64,000 bases of DNA from Streptosporangium amethystogenes (GCF_000721075.1 NZ_JOEQ01000004.1:1-64000); one strand, 5' to 3'; counted from the stretch's first letter, positions 25,045 through 33,689 are shown. The notes: generated by a model not told the origin, from the sequence alone. Made by a program: numbers and translations.

Positions 25045-25083
25045 GCTCCATTCCGGCCTCAGGGCCGGTCTCATTGCGGCGAC
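25045..25083. repeat. GAGCCGGTCTCATT repeat, copy 3
   Basis: Contains GGCTCCATTCCGGCC then AGGGCCGGTCTCATTGCGGC and runs directly into the SulP remnant. The inner CCGGCC-TCA-GGGCCGG can fold as a hairpin. Confidence 0.5.
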
Positions 25084-25278
25084 CACTCGGGCGACCCCGA
25101 CAGGGTGATCATCGACCTGGCCGGCGCGCACATCTGGGACGCCTCCTCCGTCGCCGCCCCGGACGCCGTCACCACCAAGTACGAGGCCCGCGGCAAGACG
25201 GTTGAGATCATCGGCCTCAACCCGCACAGCGCCAGGATGCACGACACCCTCAGCGGAGAACTCACCGGCGGCCACTGA
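25075..25278 (+). pseudogene. C-terminal STAS remnant of a SulP anion transporter
   Basis: The frame ending at TGA 25276-25278 reads DRVIIDLAGAHIWDASSVAA, then KYEARGKTVEIIGLN, and ends LSGELTGGH: the last ~65 residues of SulP family transporters with a C-terminal STAS domain. The membrane part is absent, and the homology begins right after repeat copy 3. Not functional as a transporter; a marker of deletion in this region. Confidence 0.7.
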
Positions 25279-25300
25279 ACCGGCGTCGAACCAAGCCCTG

Positions 25301-25432
25301 TCACGAGAACCGCCCGGCTCGCGGAACCTCGAAGCCAGGCCTTGTATACGGGGGCGCCCCGACTCCGCCGTTTCCCAGCTCGTCGTAGGTGACGGGGCGG
25401 GCGTTCGGAAGCGCCGCCGAGTTCATGGCCAT
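25301..25432 (-). CDS. possible 43-residue small protein
   Basis: ATG 25432 (ATGGCCATG) is preceded by GGGGAGGG, a good ribosome site, and the frame has consistent actinomycete codon use to a TGA at 25301-25303. The product begins MAMNSAALPNARPVTYDELG and is Gly/Pro-rich. No homology is recognised. It may equally be the decayed start of a longer gene. Confidence 0.25.
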   Translation of the reverse strand: MAMNSAALPNARPVTYDELGNGGVGAPPYTRPGFEVPRAGRFS

Positions 25433-25602
25433 CCCTCCCCGGAGGCCGGCCTTCGCTGACCGGACCCGGGCGGCCGAGGAAGGACAAGATTCCCAACATT
25501 CCAGACCTTCCCGCCCCGGGATCTTGTTCGCTGAAACGTGCCTTGTGAGGGTCGTTTCGTGGCGAGATCCGCCACTGGTACGTCCGTGGAAAGGGAAGAT
25601 CC

Positions 25603-26142
25603 ATGAAGGCGACGCTCATCAAGCGGGTAACTGCCGTGGCCACACTTGTCGCGGTAGGACTGCTGTCAACGGGGACCACCACCAACGCCGCGACACTGGA
25701 CGACGCTCCGCTCCGCACCGACGTCATCCACCTCGCAGCGGGGACTGACGGCACGCCGACTGCTACGCCGCAAGCATCGAACGAGACCACGGAGGCTGGG
25801 GCGGCCGGCGCCCTGGTGACCGTGAGCCCCAGCGCCGAGTACACCGAAGACCCGCTCCGCATTGGGCGCGTCGCCTGGACACAGCGCTGCCCAGCATCCA
25901 GATTCTGCACCACTCAGGTGGGGAGTGGTGGTCAGAATATTGGATTTCAATTCCACAGGTGCACTGAGTACGCCCTGACCAATTGGGGCGTCAATGGCGA
26001 CCGCAACAGTTTGGTGTACAACAATCAGAACGTCACCGTTAAGTACCTTAACCAGCGACACGCTGAGATTCAGTCGACTCCCCCGGGCTATTTCGAAATA
26101 ATAGATTTCAAGCCGGTATGGTACATCAGCCTCTGCAACTGA
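25603..26142 (+). CDS. small secreted protein, peptidase-inhibitor I36-like
   Basis: 179 residues with a Sec signal peptide (positive MKATLIKR, hydrophobic 9-24, likely cleavage after TNAA near 30), a Thr/Ala/Glu-rich linker to about 85, and a Cys-containing C-terminal domain. RFC..., then C.EYALTNWGVNGDRNSLVYNN, resembles the crystallin-like peptidase inhibitor I36 fold (C, Y.L.NW, S...NNQ). The last third is clearly less GC-rich than its neighbours, hinting at acquisition. AAGGGAAG precedes ATG 25603. The inhibitor assignment is tentative. Confidence 0.7.
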   Translation: MKATLIKRVTAVATLVAVGLLSTGTTTNAATLDDAPLRTDVIHLAAGTDGTPTATPQASNETTEAGAAGALVTVSPSAEYTEDPLRIGRVAWTQRCPASRFCTTQVGSGGQNIGFQFHRCTEYALTNWGVNGDRNSLVYNNQNVTVKYLNQRHAEIQSTPPGYFEIIDFKPVWYISLCN

Positions 26143-26183
26143 TCCCGATCTTCTTGTTCTCGGCACGGACGGCCGCCTCGGGG

Positions 26184-26318
26184 TTATGGCAGATCACGAA
26201 CCGTTCGTGTCAGGATCTTGGGCACGGAGCGCTCTGCGACCGGGTCCAACTCGTTGTGGGCCAGGTGCAGGTAGCGGACAGCCGTGCCGTTCTTGGTCTT
26301 CCGACTGGTGGCCTTCAC
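26184..26318 (-). mobile_element. N-terminal remnant of an IS1634-family transposase
   Basis: Minus-strand frame from 26318 to a TAA at 26184: VKATSRKTKNGTAVRYLHLA, then HNELDPVAERSVPKIL. This is the characteristic beginning of IS1634/IS4-like transposases (YVKTT.R...G..VRYLQLAHN.WDP...RS..KVL). Only about 44 codons remain; the catalytic DDE part and inverted repeats are not seen. It directly abuts another truncated reading frame. Confidence 0.65.
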
Positions 26319-26320
26319 AT

Positions 26321-26415
26321 AGCAGCACGACGCTGCGCTGGCCGCCTCCCAGGTCGACGGGGTCGGACAGCTCGGTGCTCAGCACGTCTCCGGCGGCGCT
26401 CAGGATCTCGTTCAC
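26321..26415 (-). pseudogene. N-terminal fragment of a phosphotransferase-like gene
   Basis: GTG at 26415 begins VNEILSAAGDVLSTELSDPVDLGG followed by QRSVVLLC, similar in style to the start of aminoglycoside/choline-kinase-like phosphotransferases (glycine-rich P-loop strand with ..DLGG..RS.V.RC). After 31 codons the homology switches in another frame to the transposase remnant, so the gene was cut by the element. Family call is tentative. Confidence 0.4.
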
Positions 26416-26545
26416 CCGGGCATCCCCTCTCACAACGGCTCCGGCCCACCGATCACACCCGACCTCCCGAACCGCTCTTCCCGAACGGCTCCGGCCACCG
26501 GTCCCGGCGCGGTTCGCGTCGGCGAGGTCTGGTCTCCGCGAAGCG

Positions 26546-26579
26546 CGAGACCCCGCCCTGTACGGAGAGCGGGGTCTCG
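26546..26579 (-). terminator. hairpin after the subtilase gene
   Basis: A perfect 11-bp stem CGAGACCCCGC / GCGGGGTCTCG with a 12-nt loop, 37 bp downstream of the protease stop on the minus strand. No T-tract. Confidence 0.65.
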
Positions 26580-26615
26580 TGGCGAGTCCGGCCGATCGGA
26601 GGGGGCGCCGTCAGG

Positions 26616-28352
26616 TCAGCGGACGGCCCTGAGGGCGTCCACGATGCCGTAGCCGTAGAAGCCGTTGCGGAGCTTGTTTCCCTCGCACAGGTGGGTCGTG
26701 ACGACCGTGTTGCCGTTCGACAGGTGTCGCGTGTAGGTGTACGCGGGCGGGGTGGGGCAGCCCGGCCTGGTGGCCGACGCCTTGAGGATCGTCTCCACGA
26801 CGGTGGGGTTGAGCGTCTTGCCACCGTGCACCCGGTCGCGCACACCGTACTTGCTTACGATCAGCGCGGCCACGCCCGCGGCGCGCGGGGCCGCCATCGA
26901 GGTGCCCTGGAGGTACTCGTAGTAGGCGCAGACGCCGCCCTGGCAGTCGCGGACCAGGTACTTGACGTTGGGCGTGCCGTCGGGGTTGAGCTCGCCCCGC
27001 GCCTCGGCGAGCGCCTGGGGGTAGGCCGCCAGCGTCGCCTTGGTGATGTCACTCCTGTTGTCGGGGGTGTCGAAGCTGTCGCCACCGGGGGCGGCCAGGT
27101 CGATGAAGCCGTCGCCGTAGTTGGAGCCGTACGCCTTGCGGCCGCTGACGCCGGTCCCGGAGGCCGTGATCACGTGGTTGCCCTGGGCAGGCATGATGGA
27201 GCAGTTCGACGAGATCGTGCGCGGGTGGGGCTGCTCGCCGGGCACCCGGACGTAGTTGGGGCTGGAGGCGTCGACGTAGTCCTTGGTGATGTCGGCGCCC
27301 TCGTTTCCGGCGCCGGCCAGCAGGGTCACGCCCCTCGCGTGGGCGTAGTCGAGCGCCCGCTGCATGGCCTTCTTGACCGTGGCCTGCTCCAGGCGCTCGG
27401 CCGGGGAGTCGGCCGGGTTGTCGGCGCAGTTGGACAGCCACGGGTCGATGTAGAAGCTCATGTTGGCCACGTCGATGCCGACGTCACCCGCGTAGGTCAG
27501 CGCGTCGACGGCCGGCTGCAGGAAGAAGTAGCCGATGTCCGAGCCGACCCTCAGGTTGACGATCGAGACCTTGGGCGCCACGCCCGCGATGCCGAGCCCG
27601 TTGATCGGGGAGGCCAGCGCCGAGGCCACGTGGGTGCCGTGGCCGTCCTCGTCGACGTCCGCGGGGTCCTCGCAGGAACCGTCGGGGTCCTCCTCGCACG
27701 GCCCGTCGACCTCGTTGCCGTCGGCGTCGTAGGGGATGTCCACGGTGAAGTTGCGGCTCAGCTCGTGGTTGAAGTTCGGCGCGATGTCGGGGTGGGACCC
27801 GTCGACGCCGGTGTCGAGGATGGCGACCAGCACGCCGGGGTCGCCCTGCTCGCGACTGTAGGAGCCGTCGACGGTGGCGTGGATCTGCTTCATGTCCCAC
27901 TGCAGCTCCGACAGCGGCTCAGCGGCGGGGGCCGCCTTGCCCGGCTTGACGGCCTTGGTGTCACCGGGCGCGTCGCGCCCCTCCTTCTCCACCGCCCTGG
28001 CCTCGACGGCCCCGCGCGCCGCGCCGGTCGCGGGGACGGTCTTGGGGACGCTGCCGACGGACCGGTTGCGGGCGACGCCCTCGATCGGGTCGCTCCCCTG
28101 GAGCGCGGCCGTGAAGCCGGGGTTGGTCGAGGTGACGGTGGCGACGCCGACGGCGCCGTTCTCCTTGAGAAGGCTTCCCCCCGCGGCCTGGATGGCCCGC
28201 CGGGCGTCGACGGCGCTCACGCCCTGCCGGTAGAGGACCACGTACTCGGTGTTCGGGCCGGTTTCGGCACTTGGCTGCCGTGCCTGCGCCGGAGTCGTCA
28301 GTGTGGCCGCGGCCAGAGCGGCCACAGTAGCGATAAAGACGACGCGTTTCAC
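26616..28352 (-). CDS. secreted subtilisin-like serine protease (S8)
   Basis: 578 residues. Signal peptide 1-25 (hydrophobic 5-20, AQA end); an I9-like propeptide (YVVLYRQGVSAVDARRAI, 38-54); an Ala/Lys-rich linker; then the S8 domain. Catalytic D180 (AILDTGVDGSHPD), H238 (HGTHVAS), oxyanion N350 (AGN) and S485 (GTSMAAP) are all present. Four or more Cys pairs probably form disulfides, and an acidic DADGNEVDG..EEDPDG insertion near 209-225 could bind calcium. Extracellular endopeptidase, autoprocessed. Monocistronic with a terminator hairpin. Confidence 0.93.
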   Translation of the reverse strand: MKRVVFIATVAALAAATLTTPAQARQPSAETGPNTEYVVLYRQGVSAVDARRAIQAAGGSLLKENGAVGVATVTSTNPGFTAALQGSDPIEGVARNRSVGSVPKTVPATGAARGAVEARAVEKEGRDAPGDTKAVKPGKAAPAAEPLSELQWDMKQIHATVDGSYSREQGDPGVLVAILDTGVDGSHPDIAPNFNHELSRNFTVDIPYDADGNEVDGPCEEDPDGSCEDPADVDEDGHGTHVASALASPINGLGIAGVAPKVSIVNLRVGSDIGYFFLQPAVDALTYAGDVGIDVANMSFYIDPWLSNCADNPADSPAERLEQATVKKAMQRALDYAHARGVTLLAGAGNEGADITKDYVDASSPNYVRVPGEQPHPRTISSNCSIMPAQGNHVITASGTGVSGRKAYGSNYGDGFIDLAAPGGDSFDTPDNRSDITKATLAAYPQALAEARGELNPDGTPNVKYLVRDCQGGVCAYYEYLQGTSMAAPRAAGVAALIVSKYGVRDRVHGGKTLNPTVVETILKASATRPGCPTPPAYTYTRHLSNGNTVVTTHLCEGNKLRNGFYGYGIVDALRAVR

Positions 28353-28572
28353 TCATACCTCCGCTTGTCAAAAATTCCTTCGCCAATATGGAGATATGGC
28401 CGGAAATAATCCAGCGGAAAAGGGAATCGCTACCGAAGCGTGACAAGATCCAGAGCAAGCGTTCTCTGAAATGTGCGGCCCGGTGTCTCGCGGGGATCCA
28501 TCGCCTCCCCCTGGGCCGGCACGGCGGCGCGCCGGCCCCGTCGCCGAACACGGCGTGTCGACCGCCCCGGGA

Positions 28573-29262
28573 TCACCCACGCGTCACGCGGAGGCGGGGG
28601 TACGCGTACGGCTGTCCGGGCGGCACGGCCGGGCGGCGCCAGGAGGGCGGCAGGATCCATCGGCCGAAGACGACCTTCCCGCCGGTCGGCGACCGGTAGT
28701 GGCCCCACTCGTCGGCGCACAGCCCGACGAGCAGCAGGCCCCGGCCGCTCTCGTCGTCCTGCCCGGCGGCGGTCACCCGGGGCGTGCCGTCGTTGCTGTC
28801 CCACACCTCCGCGAACAGGCCCGCGGTGGTGAGGCGAAGCCGCAGCAGGATCGGATACGGGTCCGTGGCCCGCGGGCAGGCGCAGGAGGGCGAGACGGGC
28901 CGGGCCGGGACACGCCGGCCTGGGGAGCACAGGTCTGGGGCGGACGGGTCTGGGGCGGACGGGCCGGCGGGGGCGGGCGAAGGATGCGGGCAGGCGTAAC
29001 CGTCGGGGATGTGCGGGACGGCGGTGGCCTTGACGGCGTTGGTGGTCATCTCGGAGACGACCAGGACGCAGGCGTCCGAGAGCTCGTCCAGTCCCCACGC
29101 GCGCAGCCGCGCCCGGGTGAATTCGCGCGCCTGGGAGGCAGCGGCCGGCTGCGCCGTCAGCCGCAGCTCGTCCGCGTCCAAGGACAGGTGGTCGGAAGCG
29201 CCCAGATCTGGATGAAACGGTGAATGCATCGGTCCCGGCCGTTCGACGGGGAGCACGGTCAT
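28573..29262 (-). CDS. HATPase (anti-sigma regulator-like) protein
   Basis: 229 residues. N-box SEMTTNAVKAT (70-80), G1 EVWDSNDGTP (152-161) and G2 DDESGRGLLLVG (169-180) mark the Bergerat fold of RsbW/SpoIIAB-type kinases. A 45-residue Pro/Ser/Ala-rich insertion (about 90-135) sits between N-box and G1, longer than usual and with several Cys. Such proteins are abundant in Streptosporangiaceae and typically inhibit sigma factors or bind anti-anti-sigma factors. TGGAG precedes ATG 29262. Divergent from the HTH/TPR gene. Confidence 0.85.
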   Translation of the reverse strand: MTVLPVERPGPMHSPFHPDLGASDHLSLDADELRLTAQPAAASQAREFTRARLRAWGLDELSDACVLVVSEMTTNAVKATAVPHIPDGYACPHPSPAPAGPSAPDPSAPDLCSPGRRVPARPVSPSCACPRATDPYPILLRLRLTTAGLFAEVWDSNDGTPRVTAAGQDDESGRGLLLVGLCADEWGHYRSPTGGKVVFGRWILPPSWRRPAVPPGQPYAYPRLRVTRG

Positions 29263-29587
29263 GTGATGGCTCCAGGGAGGTTCAACGGAGATTCGGTCGC
29301 ACGTCCCCGGCGCAGATAGGGACGCCCCGCCCGAGCCATGAGATCACGCGAATCCGACGGCTCCGGCGTTGTCTCAACCCTCCTGTGCGGAGCGTGCCGG
29401 AAACAGGCGACGAGACCACGTCTGTTCGTCGCTGTCGGATGTCGATTCGCCCCGCACGACGATGCCGCGGCAGGGATCGGCGATCTGGTCGCCGATTTCT
29501 GCACTCTGCCGTCACCGAACGTGATCGGCCAGTAACGTTCGGCCCGAAGAATCACCACCGGAGGACCCGCCGGGAGAGGCCGAGCCG
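29263..29587. other. 325-bp divergent intergenic region
   Basis: Separates the HATPase and HTH/TPR genes and must hold both promoters. No clear -35/-10 pair, repeat or RNA gene was recognised. Confidence 0.5.
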
Positions 29588-31198
29588 ATGCCACGTGCAC
29601 CGCGCAGCGTCAAGCAGCAGATGGACATCTTCAGCGCTGAACTCCGCGAGCGTGGTTGCACGTGGGCGGAGGTCGCAGCGGAGTTCCAGCGACGTTGGCA
29701 CCTTAACTCCCGCCAGGGCTTCCGGGAGGCGCATCGACTCACACAAGCCAAGGTCTGCCATCTATGGAACGAGTACTGGCCGAACGAGCCACTGACGACC
29801 CGCAAGCTCGGGTCGTGGGAGGCTTGGCCCGGCCCCACCGGCAACGAGCCGCCGATCGCCGGTCTGAACCGGCTGGCCCGTATCTATCAGTGCCGCACCG
29901 CCGATCTGGTCGACGGTGAAGACCACCGCGATGCCGACGAGCACAACGCCCCGGCCGCCCGAATCCGGGGACGGGAACTGGTGGCCGCGGGAGCCGCGGG
30001 CAGCCTCTGCCGCGAGGACATCCAGGGGGTGCTGGCGACCCTGCCGGCCCCGCCCACCGGACCCGCGCCGGTCAGGGCCACCCGCGAGGAGGAGTACGAC
30101 GCCCTCGTACGGGCTCTCGCCCAGTGGGCGGCGTCCATGAACCGGCGTGACGTGCTCGCCCTGGTCAGGGCCGCGGCGGCCGCGGCGGCGGCCTCTCCGC
30201 TGCTGGACCGGTTGAACGACGACGAGCTCGACCGGCTCGCGCTGATCGCCGCCGAGCCGTCCCGGGTGGACCAGGCGACGGTCGACCACATCGACGCGGT
30301 GCTGCACCACTGCATGCGGCAGGAGGACAGTCTCGGCCCCCAGTCGGTGCTGGGGACCGTGCTGGCCCAGCAGCACCTGGTGCGGTCGCTGATCCCGGCC
30401 GCGTCGACGGACGAGGTGCGCGAGAGGTTGCTGTACCTGCTGGCCAACATCTGCAGGTTCACCGCCTGGGTGCTGTTCAACCTCAACGACTTCAACGGGG
30501 CGAACTACTACTACGAGCAGGCCAAGTCGGCCGCGCACCGGGCCGACAACGACGCGATGAACAGCTTCGTCCTGGCCAACTGGTCGCAGCTGGCGACCTG
30601 GCAGGGCGATCCCCGCCAGGGTGTCGAGCACGCTCTGGGGGCGCTGGCCTGGGGGCAGCGGGCCGGTAGCAAGCTGCTGGTGTCGTACGCGTACGACGTC
30701 GGCGCCCGTGCCTACTCCGCGGTGTTGCGCCGCTCGGCCAAGACCGACCGCCACAAGGACCACGCCCGGTGCATGCGGAGCCTGGACCGGGCCCTTCGCG
30801 AGCTCGGCCACGCGGGTACCGAGGACGTGGGCGGTAAGCTGCTCTACTTCTACGGCGACGGGCAGTACCTGTCGACCAAGACCAAGTGTCTGCTGGACAT
30901 GGGCGACGCCCAGGCCGCCGTCGAGATGGCCGCCCGCTCCCTGGCCCGGATCGACCCGACGTTCGTCCGCAACCTGGCGTTCAGCCGCCTGGATCTGGCG
31001 CGCGGGCATCTGCGGCTGCGTGCCATCGACGAGGCGTGCGAGCATATCGGCGAGGCCGCCCGCCTCACCTGCCGGAACACCTCGCCGCGGCTGGCCCGCT
31101 CGGTGGTGGAGGTCCGCGAGGCGCTGAACCCGTGGGCGAGAACCCGCCAGGTGGCCGCTCTGGACGAGAAGCTGCACGCCCTCCAGCTCATCGCCTGA
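29588..31198 (+). CDS. HTH regulator with TPR-like helical repeats
   Basis: 536 residues. Residues 5-110 resemble the HTH part of actinobacterial XRE/TPR regulators (ELRERGCTWAEVAAEFQRRW, then LNRLARIYQCRTADLV). Residues 180-530 are helix-rich, with repeats of the AL.WGQRAGSKLLVSYAYDV and ARCMRSLDRALRELGHAG type, consistent with a TPR ligand or peptide-binding module. Proteins of this kind are probable signalling regulators in actinomycetes. GGGAGAGG precedes ATG 29588. The gene ends in a row of 12-bp repeats shared with the next gene's end. Confidence 0.75.
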   Translation: MPRAPRSVKQQMDIFSAELRERGCTWAEVAAEFQRRWHLNSRQGFREAHRLTQAKVCHLWNEYWPNEPLTTRKLGSWEAWPGPTGNEPPIAGLNRLARIYQCRTADLVDGEDHRDADEHNAPAARIRGRELVAAGAAGSLCREDIQGVLATLPAPPTGPAPVRATREEEYDALVRALAQWAASMNRRDVLALVRAAAAAAAASPLLDRLNDDELDRLALIAAEPSRVDQATVDHIDAVLHHCMRQEDSLGPQSVLGTVLAQQHLVRSLIPAASTDEVRERLLYLLANICRFTAWVLFNLNDFNGANYYYEQAKSAAHRADNDAMNSFVLANWSQLATWQGDPRQGVEHALGALAWGQRAGSKLLVSYAYDVGARAYSAVLRRSAKTDRHKDHARCMRSLDRALRELGHAGTEDVGGKLLYFYGDGQYLSTKTKCLLDMGDAQAAVEMAARSLARIDPTFVRNLAFSRLDLARGHLRLRAIDEACEHIGEAARLTCRNTSPRLARSVVEVREALNPWARTRQVAALDEKLHALQLIA

Positions 31199-31258
31199 CG
31201 AATCGCCCGGCGAGTCACATCGCGAATCGTCTCGCGAATCGTCTGACGAGTCGGCTCA
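31199..31258. repeat. five 12-bp tandem repeats
   Basis: Five contiguous 12-bp units of the form CGAATCGTCTCG (31199, 31211, 31223, 31235, 31247), 7-11 of 12 bases matching. The array fills exactly the space between the HTH/TPR stop codon and the stop of the convergent GNAT gene. Confidence 0.75.
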
Positions 31259-31831
31259 CCGGCGGCGTGCCGTGGGCATTTTCTCCAGCACCAGGATGTC
31301 GAAGACCGGGGCGGGGATCGGCGGGTCCAACAGCTTGTGGGACACCTTCCGCCATCCCCACCGCCGATAGATCGTCTGGGTCCGGGCTGCCCTGGGCTGC
31401 ACCGACAGTGTCGCCCGCTCGGCACCGGATCCGGCGACCAGCTCGTCGTGGATCCGGTGCCCGACCCCGAGGCCACGCCAGCCGGGCAGCACCCCGTAGT
31501 CGATGACGGCGAACGTCCTGGTCCCGGTCTCGGTCGCGAACTCCTCGTCGACCGGTTCGGCCAGCCCGGTCCACCAGCGGGTGTCGGCGGGCAGCAGGTA
31601 CCCGTACCCGAATCCGACGAACTCGGGGCCGGAGCGCGCGGTGGTCAGCCGGAATCCGGGCCGGTCGGCCAGGTTGGGAAAGTAGGAGCGCTGGTTGGCG
31701 AACTCCGCGCGGTTCCCGTTGAAGGGAGGCAGTGAGAACACCGCCTGGTAGAGATCGCAGATCGTCCCGGCCAGCACGAGTGACTCCTGGCGGCCGTGCG
31801 TCTCTACGGTCACGTTTTCGGTGGGGGTCAT
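31256..31831 (-). CDS. GNAT-family N-acetyltransferase
   Basis: 191 residues. The acetyl-CoA binding motif A is DYGVLPGWRGLGVGHRIHDEL-like (residues about 110-130, with R/G-x-G-x-G), preceded by strands FVGFGYGY and followed by RATLSVQPRAARTQTIYRRWGW. N-acetylates an unknown amine substrate, cytosolic. ATG 31831 follows GGAGGC. It is upstream of nothing else on its strand; its stop lies in the 12-bp repeat array. Confidence 0.87.
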   Translation of the reverse strand: MTPTENVTVETHGRQESLVLAGTICDLYQAVFSLPPFNGNRAEFANQRSYFPNLADRPGFRLTTARSGPEFVGFGYGYLLPADTRWWTGLAEPVDEEFATETGTRTFAVIDYGVLPGWRGLGVGHRIHDELVAGSGAERATLSVQPRAARTQTIYRRWGWRKVSHKLLDPPIPAPVFDILVLEKMPTARRR

Positions 31832-31928
31832 ACTCGCCTCCTGCGCACCCTCTTCCCATGGGGCGGTTCCTTATCCGTGGACGGGCGGGCGGCCGCTCCG
31901 GTTCCCGTGCCGGGGGCGAGGCCGTGCG

Positions 31929-33164
31929 TCAGCCTTTGGTGACGTCGCTCAGCGGTACGGAGAGGTCGGCGAGCCGCTCTGGGCGGACGGTCACCCCGCT
32001 GCGGATCAGGTCCTGGGCCGGTGCGATGCCCTCGTCCCACTGGTTGACGTGCATCCCCGCCACGACACGCCCGCCGGCGAGCCAGAAGGCGTGGAAGGCG
32101 CCGGACTGCAGGTCTCCGCGGATGACCACGGAGTCGTATCCGCCGGGCGCGAACCAGCCGGAGAACTCCATGCCGACGTCGTACTGGTCGGTAAAGAAGT
32201 AGGGCGGCCGGTCGTGGACGACCGGCCGGCCGAGCATGGCCTTGCCCGCGGTCAGACCTCCGTTCAGCGCGTTGGCCCAGTGCTCGACGCGGATGCGGGT
32301 GCCGTACAGCAGGTTGAACGCGTTCGCCACGTCACCGGCGGCGTAGATGTCGGGGTCCTCGGTGCGGAGCGACTCGTCGACGACGATCCCGTTCTCCACC
32401 GCCAGGCCGGCCCGCTCGGCGAGCTCGGTGTTGGGGGTCACGCCGACACCGACGATCACCACGTCGGCCGCGACCTCCTGTCCGTCGTCGGTGGCGACCG
32501 CGTGGACGCGTCCGGTGCCCAGCAGCCCGGTCACCTCGCGGCCGAGCCGCAGGTCGACGCCGTGTCGCCGGTGCAGGTCGGCGAAGAAGGCGCCCAGTTC
32601 GGGGCCGAGTGCGGCGTGCAGCGGCACCGCCCTCGGCTCGATGACCGTCACCTCGCAGCCGTACTCCCTGGCGGCCGCGGCGGTCTCCAGCCCGATCCAG
32701 CCCGCGCCCACGACGGCCACCCTGCCCCCGCCGCGGATCGCCTCGCGCAACCGCTCCGAGTCGTCGAGGCTGCGGAGGTAGTGCACGCCGTCCAGGTCGG
32801 CGCCGGGCACGTCGAGGCGGCGCGGTGAGGCACCGGGAGCGAGAAGCAGCCTGTCGTAGCGGATGCACCGCCCGTCGTGCAGTTCCACCTGGTGCGCGGC
32901 CCGGTCGAGGACCGTCACCTGGCGCCCGAGCAGCGGTTCCACGGAGTTGGCCGCGTACCAGCCCTCGTCGTGGACGTAGACCTTGGCCTTCTCCTCCTTG
33001 CCGAGCAGATAGCCCTTCGAGAGCGGGGGGCGCTCGTACGGGAGCTCGGTCTCGGCGCCGATCAGCGTGATCCGGCCCGAGAAGCCCTCCTCGCGCAGGG
33101 ACTCTGCCGCCTTGGCCCCGGCCAGGCCCGCTCCGACGATGACGAACGTCTGCTCGGTAGTCAT
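31929..33164 (-). CDS. FAD-dependent NAD(P)H:ferredoxin reductase-like enzyme
   Basis: 411 residues. FAD motif VIVGAGLAGAKAAESL at 9-24, NAD(P) motif VAVVGAGWIGLE near 150, a second FAD site YAAGDVANAFN around 285, and a C-terminal reductase domain with FFTDQYDVGMEFSGW. This is the ONFR / rubredoxin- or ferredoxin-reductase family that feeds electrons to Rieske oxygenases or P450s. No oxygenase or ferredoxin gene is adjacent. ATG 33164 follows AAGGAG; upstream in-frame codons to 33329 lack a ribosome site. Confidence 0.9.
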   Translation of the reverse strand: MTTEQTFVIVGAGLAGAKAAESLREEGFSGRITLIGAETELPYERPPLSKGYLLGKEEKAKVYVHDEGWYAANSVEPLLGRQVTVLDRAAHQVELHDGRCIRYDRLLLAPGASPRRLDVPGADLDGVHYLRSLDDSERLREAIRGGGRVAVVGAGWIGLETAAAAREYGCEVTVIEPRAVPLHAALGPELGAFFADLHRRHGVDLRLGREVTGLLGTGRVHAVATDDGQEVAADVVIVGVGVTPNTELAERAGLAVENGIVVDESLRTEDPDIYAAGDVANAFNLLYGTRIRVEHWANALNGGLTAGKAMLGRPVVHDRPPYFFTDQYDVGMEFSGWFAPGGYDSVVIRGDLQSGAFHAFWLAGGRVVAGMHVNQWDEGIAPAQDLIRSGVTVRPERLADLSVPLSDVTKG

Positions 33165-33689
33165 GCTCTCCTTCCTATCCGATTCCCACGCCGGTTCCAA
33201 CGATCGTGCGCGGCCCGGATCCGGTGTGCCGGGTCGGCGGACGGTGGGTGCCAGAGTGACGAGCACCGGGCGATCCTCCCGGGAAACGAACAACCGGGTT
33301 GAGCACGCTTGTCGGAACACGTCCCCCAAACGGGCAGTAAATCAGCGAAAGAAGCCTGGACGGGGCACGATCCGTTTACTCTCGAGAATTCCCCGGAAAG
33401 GCCCCCGAGCCGCCTTCCGGAAAAACACACCGGTCCTTCATAATCCCTTTCGTGCACGTCACATCGAGTTCCCTGCGACCTGGTCGGGCCCGTGAAATCA
33501 CAGGCGTAGAGGGCATGCAAGGCCGTCGGCCGATTACTCGGGGAAATTTTCGTTTACCCGGCCGGAAACCGGATTCCGCACTCCAGGAAAGGCGGGCTTA
33601 TATATTTCCTACGCCATCAAGCTCGCCCCGTGGACGGGAATGCCTACGCCCCTGCCCGCGGCGCGCCGTTTTGATAAGGAGCATGCCGC
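33165..33689. other. 525-bp divergent intergenic region
   Basis: Lower GC than the genes around it. It contains an imperfect hairpin CCGGAAaGGC...GCCtTCCGG at about 33389-33416 and a TATATT box at 33601-33606 that may be the -10 of the secreted-protein gene; no matching -35 was found. No gene. Confidence 0.5.

Larger units (their letters stand above)
24781..25602. other. 822-bp region of remnants and short repeats
   Basis: In order: a short stretch at 24922-24960 resembling part of the ECF partner gene (see findings), two copies of the GCCGGTCTCATT repeat, a SulP C-terminal remnant, a possible 43-codon minus-strand gene, and the promoter region of the secreted protein at 25603. No complete gene of normal size. 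Confidence 0.6.

Noticed and set aside
26118-28409. A 763-codon + strand open frame opposite the subtilase gene
   Set aside because: It is the antisense shadow of a GC-rich gene; it has no domain or start site, while the minus-strand frame has a signal peptide and a full catalytic triad.
31199-31258. Short CRISPR-like array
   Set aside because: Units are contiguous 12-mers without spacers, and no cas genes are present.
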